A DNA stretch of 64,000 bases from Macrobrachium rosenbergii (lineage: Eukaryota; Arthropoda; Malacostraca; Decapoda; Palaemonidae), in NCBI RefSeq assembly GCF_040412425.1, contig NC_089788.1, forward strand, positions 62,838,720 through 62,902,719. The letters run 5' to 3'. Below are positions 11,938-26,200 of this stretch, piece by piece. How positions within the stretch are numbered: position 1 is the stretch's first letter; each line of letters begins with the position of its first letter. Under the pieces are notes generated by a model that saw only the letters and a program-made list of their open reading frames with translations, was not told the DNA's origin and searched no databases. The translations under genes were made by a program, and so were the position numbers.

Positions 11938-14900
11938 TTGTGCTATTGATATGTTTTTGTAGTTTCCATAACATTTATTAGATTTTCTGTTTCTTATGAA
12001 GTACAGGATGATTTTGTAATGTTATAAAGTGTCACTTCATTTGGTAAAAGATAAATTCCTCCGGAAGGGAGAAGCTAGGATACTAAGGTGCAGTGCTTGT
12101 GGTAGAGGTGTTAGAGACTTGGCAAAGGGTTGATCTCGCATTAGTATACAGGGGTCAAATTGGTGTAGTATTCTAGCAACTGGAGGGGTAATTTCTTCTT
12201 ATTTTTTTACATTTGATATTGTACATTAATTTTAGATATGGTTTTAAAGACTTTCAGAGTTTATACAGTTCTTTCCTGCCTTGATTCAGTGCTAAAATTT
12301 AGTGTACGTAGTACAGGAACTTTTAAACATTCTTGAAAGTCATGTTTACCTAGTACTCATGTGCAAAAAGTATTTAGAATTGTAGGTGGTTTAATTTTTC
12401 TAGTTATAAAAGTAGGTGGTTTACTTTCATGTTGCATGCTAGATGGTAAAGTTTTTCAGAATTAGAAAATAGAATGCACAATGCAGTACAATACCAGGCT
12501 TTTAATCATGGGGAAGTGCTCTTAAAATATATTGTGGTTGTTTTTCTGTGAATCAGTAACAGGTTTAAGAAGAGCAGATATCCTTATCCTGAACAAATGT
12601 TGCCAAGAATAATGTACCTACATGGTACCAGCTAAATTTATGAAGTACAGTACATTTGTAAATAGTGTGGTGACATAGTTAAATTGTATGGTGACATAGT
12701 CTTAATTGGTCATACCTTATTAAATATTTTAGTCTTTCCCATACTGCAGAGTGCATTGAATGCAGTTTATAATTAATAGCTAAAACATGCATTAGGTAAC
12801 TGTCTTAGTTTTCAGCCTACAACAAATGTTAGGTCTCAAACAGAAATCTCCAGTAAACTGGCATATTTCTCAGTTCATCTGGTCATTGCAGTTCAGCAGT
12901 CAAGATAATTTTTATTCATACTGCATAAGCAAACTTTTGGGCCAGGCCATTGGCTCAGACTGGTTAAAACAGTTGACAGAAATATTGATGGTCTAAACTT
13001 ATTTATGTGGAGTTTGGTTATCTCTTGCTTTATAAATTTACTTTGCATGTTGAAGACATTACAGTTTGAACTTTACTGGAATTTCATCGGACAAAAAACT
13101 GTTTTAAACACATTTAGAATTTTGCCATAACCACCCTGAACAGAATTTTAGTAATATTCATTTTAACTGTGCACATGATCTTTTCATTAAACACTTTACA
13201 TTTATGTGGTGCCTTATCTTACACCATTTCACATTAAGAATTTTGTATAGTAATTACAACTTGATTTTGTAGTGGTGGGTTATGTTGGTGTCTTACCATG
13301 ATGATACATTTGATGTATACATTAGTATATCAGTATAAATGTGGACATTGAAATGTACAGTACTGTGCTGTACTGTACATCTATTATGGTATATGTAGTT
13401 AATTTTTAAATGATTGCTTGTAGGTTAAATATTTTTATCCATGAAGTGGTACCACAGTCAAAAAAATACCTGACAATTTTAAGAGTTGGTTTTGATTGCA
13501 TGATGGCACTTCATCAGATTACTGAATAACGACTAGCATTCTTGTATTTCTAAATGCTGGTCAGTAAGATGCTTTCTCCATAATGAATTTTGGACAATAA
13601 ATAGTAATACTTCAGAATGCAGTTCTACTGTTATAAAAAAAAAAAGATTGTCTGTAGAGAAATTGCAAGAAGTATTTCTTCCTACATTAGATGTCTCATA
13701 CTGTGTGCAAGACTAATTTGTTATTAATTAATGAGTGACAGACCACACAGACTGGTAGTTATGCAGAGGTCATAACTTTGAGAAGTAGAAGTTTATCTTA
13801 TTTTGGTAATAATATAGTACTATATCTGTGGGATGGAATTAGTTGAAGATGCAGCCTGGTACATATAACAAAATCCATGCAAGTATATTCTTTTCCCTAA
13901 GCTGTATAAACCTTACACCTATACCATTTTGTCAAGACTTTGCTGGCAGTGAGCTACTACACTAAGATTTTTTATATGCATTATATGTTGCTAGGTATTG
14001 GGATCATTCTCAGAGCTTGCTTCATTTTTCTTAGTCTGATGAATTTTTAAATTTAACAGTTAAATTACTGAATAATACCAGAACCTGCATAAATTAAGGG
14101 GAACTTCAGTAAGAGAGTGAGAGACCTTACCAAGAAATTAGTGTTTATAAAAAGTTTTGGAAAGAGCATATGTTGGGTGTGCTGGGTTTTTTGGACTTGG
14201 TATCTTAAAATGTTTTGTAACTGATTAAGTTTAACTGCCTAATAATTTAGAAAAGTTAGTAAAGACTGAGTTGGTTGCACGTTCTTTGCCTCCAAAATAA
14301 TTGGTTCTCTGCAATAACTAAAATTCTATTCATATTTTGTGTGTACATTCACAAGTCAGTTGTGCATTGTCACAAGCTGGTCAATCACGTATGTGGTATA
14401 ACTTAGAGATTTTGGTTGAGGATTTGGGAATAGGATTTTTATTTCAAGTAACTTGGCTTTAAAGTATTTAAAAACACTAAAATTAAGTAATAAGTTGAAA
14501 AACAATGTGTCATCTAAATACAGTGTGTAATAAGAAGTGGTCTTCCAGTTATTCATACCAACTGTCTGAAGGGTTGCTCGTCAAGGTATCTCTTAGTTTT
14601 CTCACTGTTGTAGATAACAAAGTTATTAATTTAAGATATTTTCCAGTTTTCCACTTTCTTTCTTATCGAGTTACTGATTTGGTCAGCTTATTTTCAGTTT
14701 GCTGAGCATTGTGCTGTCAGTGGTCTCTTCCTGTTAGCTTTTCCCACATAGCTATCCAGCCTCTTTAACTGACCTTGGTCCAAATTTAATTTCTTCAAAG
14801 AGAAAATTCTCTAGGCTTGCACTACAAATCTATGTGACTTATTCTCTTCAAACTACTAGAGAAAGACCACTTTAAAGATTGAGTAGTAAGTTCTTTAACC

Positions 14901-16280
14901 CTTCACAGAAACCTCTCAAGTAGTATTTTTCCCTTGACATTTTGTATAGAAGACATACCAATGTGGTTGGATATAAACCGAATAAAGCACAAATATTAAC
15001 CCATCTTGAATGTTAAAAGTAACTAATGAGGATGTCAGTGTGAAATAGGGAGTTCTAGTAGAACTGTTTGGATGGGCATATTTGGCATTAATAAAAACAA
15101 CTTTCTTGTTATCCACAGACCATTAAACACTAACCTGTTTGTATTTTTGTAAAGAAATTGAAAATATAGTACAAACATGCATGTTTCATCCCTGCTACAC
15201 AAACTGACTGAGAAAACTAATTTTTCAGTACCAAGTATGTAGACAGTTGAGAAAACTAAATATGACACTGTAGCATTAAGAAGTTGTTTTTCAGCTAAGC
15301 TATGATTGTATTTGGCTTTTATCTGTAAGTTTCCATTGATAATCAACGCCATGTAACTTCTGCTACATAACTTAAAGTGAAGTATTAGTATTTTAGTGTA
15401 CTGTAAATACTGAATGTTATGAATTTTTATGTGATTTATAAGCTAGGTCTTTATTTGGTGATTTAATAGTTTGTTATCTGCAGTGTCTTAAATGCAGTAG
15501 TATCATGGTTTTATAAATATGACTTCGAACAAAATATTCCCATTTCACCATCAGGATATTGATCCTAGCAGTTGCGTTCTGGTATTATACAAAATTTTTT
15601 GTCTACTTTTCTTAATTTTGAGTGTAGTATGCCTCAGTTCAGAATCAGACAGACGTTGCATGAACTCTGGCATGCTTTGGAAGCTCATAAGCCAAATAAG
15701 TGTATAATGATGTGTAGTTGTAATGAAATGCTGCAAATAGTATGAATAATAGCTATCTTAAGATAGGATTAATCTTTTAAATGGTAAAATAGACTTAGTA
15801 AGATTACTCTTGTGTTGAGATTAGTAAAGGGATTAAAATGTAATTTTTTTTATTACATTCCTACTTGCATGCAGTGCCAGTATTAGTAATGATAGTACTC
15901 TGCAGAGCATAAGGTAAATATTAATGCCTTCAAGTAAAATAGTCAGGTAGCAGCAATGTACATCTCTGCTTACAGGGTGTATTAGTAATACACTTTTGCC
16001 TCAACTGAATTTTTTTTATATAATACTATCTATTGTTACAAACCCATTAATTATTAATTCTCTTAATCCATGTGAAACAGATTTAGTCACATCAACTTGC
16101 TAGACTTTGAGATAAAAAAGCCATACCCTGCCTGCTTGTCATACTTTGTCCTGCAAGGCAATGCTTCATCCTTGTGTTTTTAGTCGGGTGAGCTGCTATT
16201 TGTCCCTGGAGCAACACCCTCACTTTCCCATTTATTGTGCTATGCCATTTCTTTTTTCATCAATTCATAAGTTTGTATAC
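11938..16280. other. Intergenic DNA, no gene seen
   Basis: AT-rich sequence with short tandem CAGTACAGTACTG-type words (about 13355-13380). The open frames (14356-15352, 15519-15736) show no domain, repeat family or splice-supported coding pattern that I recognise. Confidence 0.5.
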
Positions 16281-16690
16281 TTTTCATTGTATGATGCTGT
16301 GTTCAAGGTTTAGTAGGTTTTTTTGCTTTTAGTACTGATAACTTCATTATATTTTTTTTAGTAGTTTTTTTGCTGCTTTTTTAGTACTGATGATGATGCT
16401 GTAGTCAAGGTTTAGTAGGTTTTTGCTGCTTTAGTACTGATAACTTCTTATATGATGGTGTTCAAGGTTTAGTAGGTTTTTTTGCTGCTTTAGTACTGAT
16501 TTCATTATATGATGCTGTGTTCAAGGTTTAGTAGGTTTTTTTGCTGCTTTAGTACTGATAACTTCATTATATGATGGTGTTCATGGTTTAGTAGTTTTTT
16601 TGCTGCTTTAGTACTGATAACTTCATTATATGATGCTGTAGTCAAGGTTTAGTAGGTTTTTTTGCTGCTTTAGTACTGATAACTTTCAGA
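16281..16690. repeat. Minisatellite, about 61-bp unit, 6-7 copies
   Basis: The unit contains CAAGGTTTAGTAGG, a T run, TTTGCTGCTTTAGTACTGAT and AACTTCATTATATGATGCTG, and repeats at about 16308, 16405, 16463, 16520, 16580 and 16640 with small length changes. The first copies are irregular. Unit variants differ mainly in T-run length and in GATGCTGTGTTC versus GATGGTGTTC. Confidence 0.85.
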
Positions 16691-19345
16691 TAATTACTTA
16701 AAATGTAGCGTATTATGGTCAGTACTTGTTTTTTTCAGTCCTTTCAGAGTTCCAATTGTGTCTATTCATTGTGTAATCCTTGCTGGTGTTTTCACTTTTT
16801 CCTGGGTTTGTAAACTTAGTAATTTCTGTTTTTGCTCCAGTTCACAGTAACAGCTATCTTCCATCCTCCATGTCTTAGCTGTGCACTGCTGCCAGTTTTG
16901 TCTGATTGCTTAGTGTTAAGTGATTTTTATGTTTTTATTGGGTATTTTCCTAATTTTGCTTGCCTGTGGGGGAGAATATTAATCTAAACATGACATGGCA
17001 CACTTATGTAGACAGGGATAGTAAGTCCTGTAGTTTCATGTTGGCCATGTGTGTGTGAACTGGGTCATCTATCAGTGGTTCTTGCATGATTGGCAGGTTG
17101 TGTAAATGTGCTTCCAGAGCCGCAGTTGATGACTCCTCAGATTCTTCTTCTCGTTGCACCACAACCACAGCTGTCAAGTCCTGACTCTTGTTTGATGAAG
17201 CTTATATCTCAGCAATACCACCACGTTCAGCCTAAGAGGCACTGATCATCTCTTGCTTGTGTCTCCATTACTGAATCTTTCACTTAGGTCTTTGTCTCCT
17301 GACAATTTGCTGGTCATCCTTACTAGAAATATTCGGGTTTCCTCTGTTGTTCCTCCATTTCCACCTAAATTCCTCCTACTCTGTGCCTTCCTCCAGCTGC
17401 TGTTCTATGGATCCCCTCCTCATCGGTGGAGACCATTCATTCAGCTGACAATACTCTTTGCTGGACTCAAGACTTTGGTTTCCTCCATACTCCAAGACCA
17501 GTTCCTAACTGAATTAGTTGGTCACAGGCACATGATCTTTTGCACCAGTTGCCTCTTTGCCAGTGTCTGTGTCCCTCCTATTTTGGTATTCTTGGTCGAG
17601 GTCTCCTCTGCCCACAGACAAAATAATCTCCAATGTGTACTACTTTAGAAATTATAGTAGGGTAAGAGTACTGTATATTAACTGGCCCTTTGACAACCGA
17701 ATAATATCTTAATGTTATTCAGGCTTATGCTTTATGCTCTTGCAAGCAAAGAATCAGACACTTCTCTACCTGAAATCATTGCTTTTGTTTCAGAATGAAT
17801 CTAACGTAAGCTTCAGTTCCTCTTGCTTACATGAAGGCTTGATCAAGAATTCTGCTCTGACCACGTGTACCCTACTCCTGTGGATTCAACTTTGTCACCC
17901 CAGACAGCTCCTTTGTTCTCCCCTACTCTCATGTTCTTGAGTGCCAGGTTCTTCCACTATTCTTCAGGTCTTTACACACTTTTGTGTACAGTACTTTACA
18001 ACTTTTCTCAGTTGTCCCAGTGTTGGCATCTGTGTAGTAAATTCCTTCCTTGTTCTTCACTGCCTTTTTGAAGCTCTCTGTGCTGGTGTCCTTGGCATTC
18101 TTCACTATAGTACCCTTTTATCTCCAAAGCTCAGCAGTCTGCTAATTTGTCGTTGTTTGCAATCCTTCATTTGCCAGAAATCCTGCTGCTAAAGGGGTCC
18201 TGCCTTCACTGTTCCAGTAAGGCCCCATACCTTAACCCACATCTATAGGCCTCTTTGTCTCTTGATCCCTGGAAGTCATGTTCATAATGAATCTTGTGTA
18301 CACAAATCTACTCAACCCCCTGTTCATAGCTGTCACTCGTCACTGCTCTCCACCTCATCCCAATAGGGGGAGTCTCCCCATTATCTAGTTGATCCTTTAC
18401 CTCACTTGATCCTATAGGATCCTCTTGTCTATCTACTAGCTCTCTTCATGCCACTAGTGACAGCAATTTGTGCCATCTCCTAATTGCATCCTGTTCACCA
18501 CATCCTTGAGAGACTCTCTGCTGCTTAACCTTCTAAGAATTCTACTTCTTCACATTCTCTACTTCTGGCCTCTCTGGACTTTGCTCCTGCTCGTGTTCGC
18601 TTGATTTCCGGACCAGCAAAAAAGCAATTTTTTAAGGATAGTCTTGCTTATAGCAGACTCAGATGATGTAACTCTGGATTGCACACAACTCCGCTACGGT
18701 TTCAAGTCTTTCTTGGGGATCCTCAAATGTATTTGACTTTAGGAATGGAAGCTATTACTAAGGATGCCCCAAACTCTTTTATCTGCTATTTGACCCACCG
18801 ATCTGCTGTGGTTATGTGCAAGTTGTTCTGTAAGTTAAGTTTTGGCTCTTGAACTGGTATGAGTAGGTACATAGTGCCATCAGTTCCTTATTGACAGGTA
18901 GTTTCCCTTTAGTGGATACAGGCAGTCCTGCTATCAGATCCTCTTGACCAGTGTTGCTTTCAATATGTATATTGCGTGCACACAAATGTGATGAACTCAT
19001 ACCCAGTATTCCATATTTTCTCTAGCTTGGCAGAACTCCACTTAAAGTGCTTGTCTATCCTCATGGCATTTAGTCTTTCCCTTTAGGACTTGGTTTGCTA
19101 GTTTGGGGAGAAGTGCCATGATATACAACTTGCCAGAGATATTTTACACTGCAAAAGAAACTGTACTGGCACACAGTTTCCATTATACAATCTTGAAAAG
19201 CTGCTATAATTTAAATTTTACACTGTTGCCACAAGATAAGATACTATACTACTGGACTAAATTGTGGAAAAGAAAGACTTGCGTAATGCTTTTCCTATAA
19301 GAAGCAGGAACAATACAACAGTAAAGAAGTAAGAGTAATTAACTC
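16691..19345. other. CT-rich region, possible decayed retroelement; no intact gene
   Basis: Between about 17100 and 18650 the plus strand is unusually rich in C and T (Ser/Pro/Leu-rich in translation), unlike the AT-rich flanks. The longest frame is 131 codons at 17253-17648. A plus-strand motif LVDTGSPAI near 18908-18935 resembles a retropepsin active site but has no extended support and soon meets a stop. The base composition suggests an old coding insertion; its identity is not established. Confidence 0.3.
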
Positions 19346-19351
19346 TTTATT
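19346..19351 (-). terminator. Candidate polyadenylation signal of Vha26
   Basis: TTTATT on the plus strand reads AATAAA on the minus strand, about 760 bases after the Vha26 stop codon. It would end a 3' UTR of about 780 bases. No closer canonical AATAAA was noticed. Confidence 0.4.
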
Positions 19352-20111
19352 TTCACTGTCTACATTAACAGTACTCCCATTAAAATTATGAACTGTTACA
19401 ATTTTGAACAAAGGTCAAAGGCTATTGAAATTTCTGAAATACCAGAAAACTTGAGAATAACAGCTCATCAATACTTGCAAAGAAAATTCAACATTCAATA
19501 TTTCAGGATTTACCTCTAACCTCAGGTAGTATTTACAGTGATGATTCTGAAAGAGCATCTTATTTTGCAAGTCTGGTCTGGTGTGACAATTATTTACAAA
19601 AATAACTAATAATGATTTTTAAAGACTTTTATCCATTTTTTTTACAGAAACCATTATTAGTTCATAAATATACAGAAAAATTGACTTATTCAACATACAG
19701 CCTGGTAAGTACACAAACCTTTCTACCTGGTAAGCCCTACTCAGTGCTTGACTTGAATGGTTAATTTTATAACGTTCAGCTTTTTACTTTAAAGTCTACC
19801 AATGTATTTTAAAGTACTCAACAAACTTGGTCTTCACCAACCATGAAAATTTATAGTCACAAATCTGTAAAAAGCATCCTTTACTTTTTTTCAACAAACA
19901 CGTCAACCTGGAATGTCATGTAAAAGTAATAGACAAAACCACATAATCCTTCCACAATATAACTTAGTGAGAAATCCATGACACAGCAACACTATCTATA
20001 CATATTATCGCACATACACAACCTCAAAATTAACTATTACAAGGTATGGGGAGAAAAGAAAAATTGTGCTTTGCTCTAACAAATTATCTTCAAATACTCT
20101 TGGCAGATGAT

Positions 20112-20262
20112 CTAATTGTCAAATTTACGGTTTGGATTGGCACCAAAAAGCATTTGCCTTATTTCAGGAAGCATCTGTTGGGCCAACATCTCCAATCTGG
20201 CTTCCAAAGTGTTTGAGACCTTGATGCGGTTTCCCTTTGTGAGAAGTTCAATACCACCACAG
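20112..20262 (-). CDS. Vha26: Vha26 coding exon 5 and stop
   Basis: 151 bases. After TTTCAG it completes an Ile codon and reads [20 protein letters not shown], then [20 protein letters not shown] and RKFDN, stopping at TAG (20112-20114). The VSNTLE-R-L...QQM-PE-R...LFG-N-NRKF ending is diagnostic for subunit E. Confidence 0.95.
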
Positions 20263-23200
20263 CTGAAATTAATCAAAATTTCATTAGAACTCCAATAATG
20301 CTGCTATTTTTTGCATATTACTATCTAAAAACAGTAAAATCAATCATCAAATTTTAATTTAATGCTCAAGGCAAACATGGACCAACAAAGTTTATGATCT
20401 TTAACCTGAACTTAACTTACATCCAGAGGGCAAATTTAAGCTAACAAATACTTGGCAACTGTATGTGCTTAATTTATGAGCAGTAATAGAAATTAGAGGG
20501 CAGACTGACACGAACCTCGTTTCTTAGTGTTATTTTTCTTAGCTCTTTAGTTTATCCTTTGCTTATTTATTTTTCTGTACAGTACTTGGTTGCTTTCTAT
20601 CAGTGCACTTGGGCTTGCAGCATCAAGCTTAGGCAACCAGGGTTATAGGGAGGGATGAATAGTTTGTACTATCAAGAGGCCAACAGATAAATTGTGCCAA
20701 AAATTTGGTTTTGGGGAATCAAACTCCTATGTCTGGCATAGCAGAGCTAAAATATATATGTGGTTCCAAATACTGTATAATCTTTTAACTTTCTAAGGTA
20801 CAGTATTCATCCATTCTAGTAGAGCAATACATTTCATTGGAAATCCTGTGACTGGAGAGTAAATAGTAGGAAACAGAACAAAGAAAGAAAAATGTACTTA
20901 AGAGCCAGGGAAACAATTAATATTTGCTAAAGGCCTGGTATTTTGATAAAAATCACCAGCAATTATCACTGAAATATTAAAATTAATGTTTTTCATGAAC
21001 AACCACTCACATGAAATGATTAGGTTATTGGAAATATTTAAAAATCCTGTACCTATAATAAATACCCAATACTTTTTCTTACATTTCTGCTGGCAGCCAA
21101 TTTGCAGTGTCGACAGTCAATTTACAAGTGCGTCCAGTCTGATCCTTGTATCTTTGTGCAGCTATTGGTATAACAGTTTCTATCAGACCATGGTCAGCAC
21201 GACGACACCTGATAATCAGCTCTGGTTCCAACAGCTGGCAAAAAAATAAAAAATAGCACTTCACTATATTATATTTTTCAATGATCAATTTACACATTGT
21301 GTACCCTCATCCTTTAATTAAATGTAATGCACATCACAAATGGGGTAACGTACAATGATAACTTACCCAGAGATATTGAAGATGAAACTGATCTGCACCC
21401 TCTTAATTAATTCACAGTAATATAAATTGTAATTTAAATTACTTTTGTTTCATAAATATACACCTCATAACTACATCACTGCTCACACTGGAACCACTTG
21501 GCCAAGAGAAATAAATTCTTCAAAGACCACCTAGTCCTTCCATGTGAGTATCACTGCCATGAGGGGAAGCCCTATACTGTACCACTACAATACACTACTA
21601 ATAGCAATAATGATCATCAGTGTACTGGTGTCATGTATGTTCAGATAAACATACGGTAATTATGTAAGACAGAACAATATACAGTAATGTCTTTCCTGCA
21701 ATATGACCAACTGGAGATCCATAATGTTTGTTGTAGGCACTCTGAACTTTCCAGAGATCACATATGATTCTGACTGCTAAGGATACGTTCGCCTAAAGTA
21801 TGTGACAATATGATATGTCAGAATTAATCATGCCTACCCATAACATGTCAATGCAACAAAGACATTTATTCCATAGGAGACATGAGTCAAAAGTTAAATG
21901 ACAACAACCTACATTAATAACTTGAGCTACAGACATTCTGTTTTATTTTATTGTAAACTTGGATTAAGCCCTTACCACTAAAACACCAATTTGATTCAGG
22001 AATGCTAAAAAAATTCTTGAAATAACTGTGTGTGTTGCACTCACTGATGGTAGGACAGCAGACTACATTACATCAACTCCCCGAAATAATTGATAAGGGC
22101 TCTCACTGGGCACAAAAGATCATTGGCTTTATTTTCCCCATTCCCCAACAAACTCCAAACAGCAGCATGTTGTCCTTTCAACTTAGCAGGAACCCAATTC
22201 CTTGATGTGAATCTTGATGTCTAAATGCACTGGTGCCCATCCTCTGGTATGAATAATTTTAACAGCCTATGTAGCTCACTTAGCCTGCAAACTAAAGTAG
22301 ATGTAAAAGCAAGCAGAACAGCCATTTTCAGCATATCCTCCTCATAGACGACCTGATTTAAGGACTCTTACCATACCAAGCAATCCAACTTTGGTGGCTT
22401 AACTAAGTCAATATTCATCATGAGATTATTATATTTGGAAAAGCTGGTTCATCAAGACCATTTTCTGAACTACATAGTATTTGGCCACTTCACTGGTACA
22501 GGTCTACTGTGATGAAAGACAAGACCTTGTCATCCCTGCCAAGGCTAAGCACAGCCAACGAAAAGACACTGGTTGAGCCTACTGCATAATCACCAAGCAT
22601 TAACATCAGGACCTAAAATTTGCAATGGAGTCTATATCACACGTCAAAAATTTCATAGGATTTGACCTTCTGCCACAACAAATCACTGTGTTCTCAGGAA
22701 AGGTATTGTATCTGATGTCCACACCACAGCAGGGGTACAGATACTGCTTTTCACTCTGTAACTACATGTGCCATGGGTCTCACTACAAACAACATAAGCT
22801 ACACCAAATACAGCCCAACAAAGTTGCAACACTGCCAGGCAGCTGCTTCTGCTTGTGAAGTGCCACCTCAGAAGCTAGTAAACTCACTGTCAGCCAAATA
22901 TAATTCAGCCTTAGAGATTACAAAACTCATGTAAACTCTTGACAAAAAAAATGAAAAGGCATGATTCTTAGCCAGCAGTTCCATCATCATGTTGTTAAGT
23001 CTTTCAGAATATTGCTCCCAAAGAAATCTGGGTAACACTGCCTTTAGAGTTTACAGATTAATGCTACTTCAAGCCCACAAAAGAACAGATTCACTGAAGG
23101 GTCAAGGCCTTGACTTTTTAAACTAAGTTTACATAATATAAAGCATATTCCATAGACAAATCCATCAGTGACATTGAACCCAAACTGCAGTTGCAATATT

Positions 23201-26200
23201 CTCAGATATGCCCATTCTGAATTTGTTAAACTGAAAGAAAAAGAGCTACAAGTGACTGACTGTACTGTATATCTTGAGACAGCACTGTATTGTAAGCCTT
23301 CTCTATGCCAAAGACAACTGATGAATGATGATGCCTGGAGGCAAAGGCCTTACACAGAGGGGTCTAAGGCTGAATTAGTGTGTGTACTGTAGAATGCACC
23401 TTTTGAAATCCAAATTGTAAGGGTAATAAAATATTGTTAAACTCTAGATATCATACTAGTCTTGCATTCAGTAACTTTTCCTTTAGTGCACATAAACAGC
23501 TAATGCTACTGGCCAGTCACTGGCTGCTAAAAGAGGCTTTGTCCAAGCATAAGAAATGGTAAAACACTGGCAATTTCCTATGTGGTTGAGAAACTGCTAT
23601 TACACCAAAATCTATTGATTATGCTAAGTAAGAGACATTTGGTATTATAGTACCTGAAATATGGCAAAACATGTAATGGCAAACACCAGCCCAAGGAACA
23701 CTAAGTACTATCTCTTACAAGGTAGTTGTTCAATACCAAACTCCACCTATTACCAATTCTTGCTTACACAGCATAACAAAATCAAGGATGTTGACAAAAT
23801 GTATTTTATACCATGAGGCTATAAAGAGCAACCAGAAAGCGTTAATACCCTCTTTCATCCGAAAGATGATGATAATGCATGGTTGAAATTAAATGTCCCT
23901 ATTATGAGAGCATACTAAAGTACAGTACTGTACTGCTATGACTAGCCAACTTGCACACAATTAGATTTTAAATATTTTGAAGAAAAAGCATTTCTACAAA
24001 AGACAGAGAGAGCGACTGACTTCCAAACAATTGTGTTGGTCACTAATGTAATGTGTATTTATTTTTTGTCTTTCAAATCCATACAGGATGTGTAGTAACT
24101 TCATAACCTACATATTTTGAATATTAAACATACAAAGTAAATTAAAGCTGAACTGTGGATACTGAGTTAAAAAAGTTAAGTATACCTTAGTTTTACCAGA
24201 CCACTGAGCTGATTAACACCTCTCCTAGGGCTGGCCCGAAGGATTAGACTTATTTTACGTGGCTAAGAACCAATTGGTTACTTAGCAACGGGACCTACAG
24301 CTTATTGTGGAATCCGAACCACATTATAGCGAGAAATGAATTTCTATCACCAGAAATAAATTCCTCTAACTCTTCATCAGCCGGCGGCGGGAATTGAACT
24401 CCGGCCCATCAAATGACGGTCTGAAGCTCAACCGACTCGGCCAACAAAGGGCTTGTGGATACTGAGTACATTCAGGACTTTCACAGAAGTAAAATAGTTT
24501 CCTAAAGGATTACACAGCTACTGTACCAGTCTTGGAGCCAATGCCATGCAAATGCAGGGGTGGACTGCTAAATTTTATACAGTTGGTAGGTTACTGATTT
24601 TAGTGCAAAAATTACTTTGGTTCAGAAAAACACAAATAGGCCTACTGACTTAAGTTTTCATATGAAAAAAAATAAATAAATAAATAACTTTTAATATAAA
24701 AAAATAAAATTAACTAAACATAAAGTCAAGAAAAAATACTTAACATGAATGCAGTAAATCCAAATAACCCACAGTGGCAGAAATAATTCATTCAATTCCA
24801 TACCTGGCAGAGGCCCTGGCAAATGAGATCCTCAAGAAGCTTTTGGTACTTTGCATCACTCTGGGTGATCACATGGAGTTTCTGTCTGGCTTCATGCAAT
24901 ACATTTCTAATGTGGGCTTCCTGGGCTTTCAGTACTTCCAAACGGGATTTGTTCAGCTGGTTGCTTGCACCACTGAAATTCAATCAGGGTATTAGTTAAC
25001 TGTCTGGAGGTTTCAAATCTATCTTTTCACACTTACTTCCCTAAATATCACACTCATCACCATAAAACTGGCCCACCACTATTCCTACTCCCTACCTTTA
25101 ACAGACAAGTTTTGTCTCTTATCCATAATGTGCTCCATCTTGTCGTCACATGTAATCAAACCACCTTAACTCAAATGCATTTTAATGTATGACTTAAAGT
25201 GAATGCATAAATATGTGAATGCTGAATGGTACAAAAATTACCAAAAATTTTATACTATACAGTACATTAAAGTATTTACTGCACATACAGTACTGTATAC
25301 TGTATACATTACTGTGCAGTACAGAGAACAACAAAGTAATGAGGTATAATTTTATAAATACATTTACAGTACAAGTGAATTTACGTGATTTTTTGTCAAT
25401 TTCATTCTTTACCTGATGTTGATCAGCAGGTTTATCATGAAAGTTAAAAAATTACCAGCACAAAACTACTGTAATACAATAATAGACCGGTGTTGCTAAA
25501 CTGTGGGGCAGCAAGACTAGTGTAAACCATATACATATAGAGTAAAGATATGGACTGTACACAGATATAAACTGTACCTGTACCTAATTCTCCTTTTTAC
25601 CCTTGGATTTATGGTTTAAACATAATAAAAACTTAACATGAAGGCTGTTCTAACTTGACAGTTCTGCCCTTGCATGTATGGGAATATTTTAAGGAAAATA
25701 TGCTTACTAGTAATGAATATGACATTCCTTTACTTGTAATGAATATGATATTTTAATAATAAAATAAAGTTTGTTCATACTTACCTGGCAGATATATATA
25801 TAGCTGTATTCTCCGAAGTCCGACAGAATTTCAAAAAACTCACGGCACACGCAGTGGGGCCAGGTGGTTAGTACCCATTCCCGCCGCTGGGAGGCGGGTA
25901 TCAGGAACCATTCCTGTTTTCTATTCAGATTTTCTAGTGCCACTGTCTCCTGAGGGGAGGAGGGTGGGCACTATGATTATATATATCTGCCAGGTAAGTA
26001 TGAACAAACTTTCTTTTATTATTAAAATATCATTTTGTTCATGAGACTTACCTGTCAGATATATATATAGCTGAATCCCACCATTGGAGGTGGGAAGAGA
26101 CAGAATAGGATTTACGAAACAAATATATGTAGGTGACTGACGCCTTGGTTCCTTACCTGTTAGCATAGCTGACTTCGTGATACTGTCACCCAAGCCTGCT

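Noticed and set aside
17253..18192. Series of plus-strand open frames (131, 68, 68 and 83 codons)
   Set aside because: They are explained by CT-rich composition, which is poor in stop codons. The translations are Ser/Leu/Phe/Cys-rich with no recognisable domain.
18900..18960. LVDTGSPAI motif on the plus strand, possible retropepsin active site
   Set aside because: Only about ten residues match; the frame stops soon after, no ILG block follows, and no RT is nearby. Not enough for a feature of its own.
24385..24452. tRNA-like sequence on the minus strand
   Set aside because: It has box A and box B-like parts but is continuous with a repeat body and would not fold into a complete cloverleaf, so it is called a SINE head rather than a tRNA gene.
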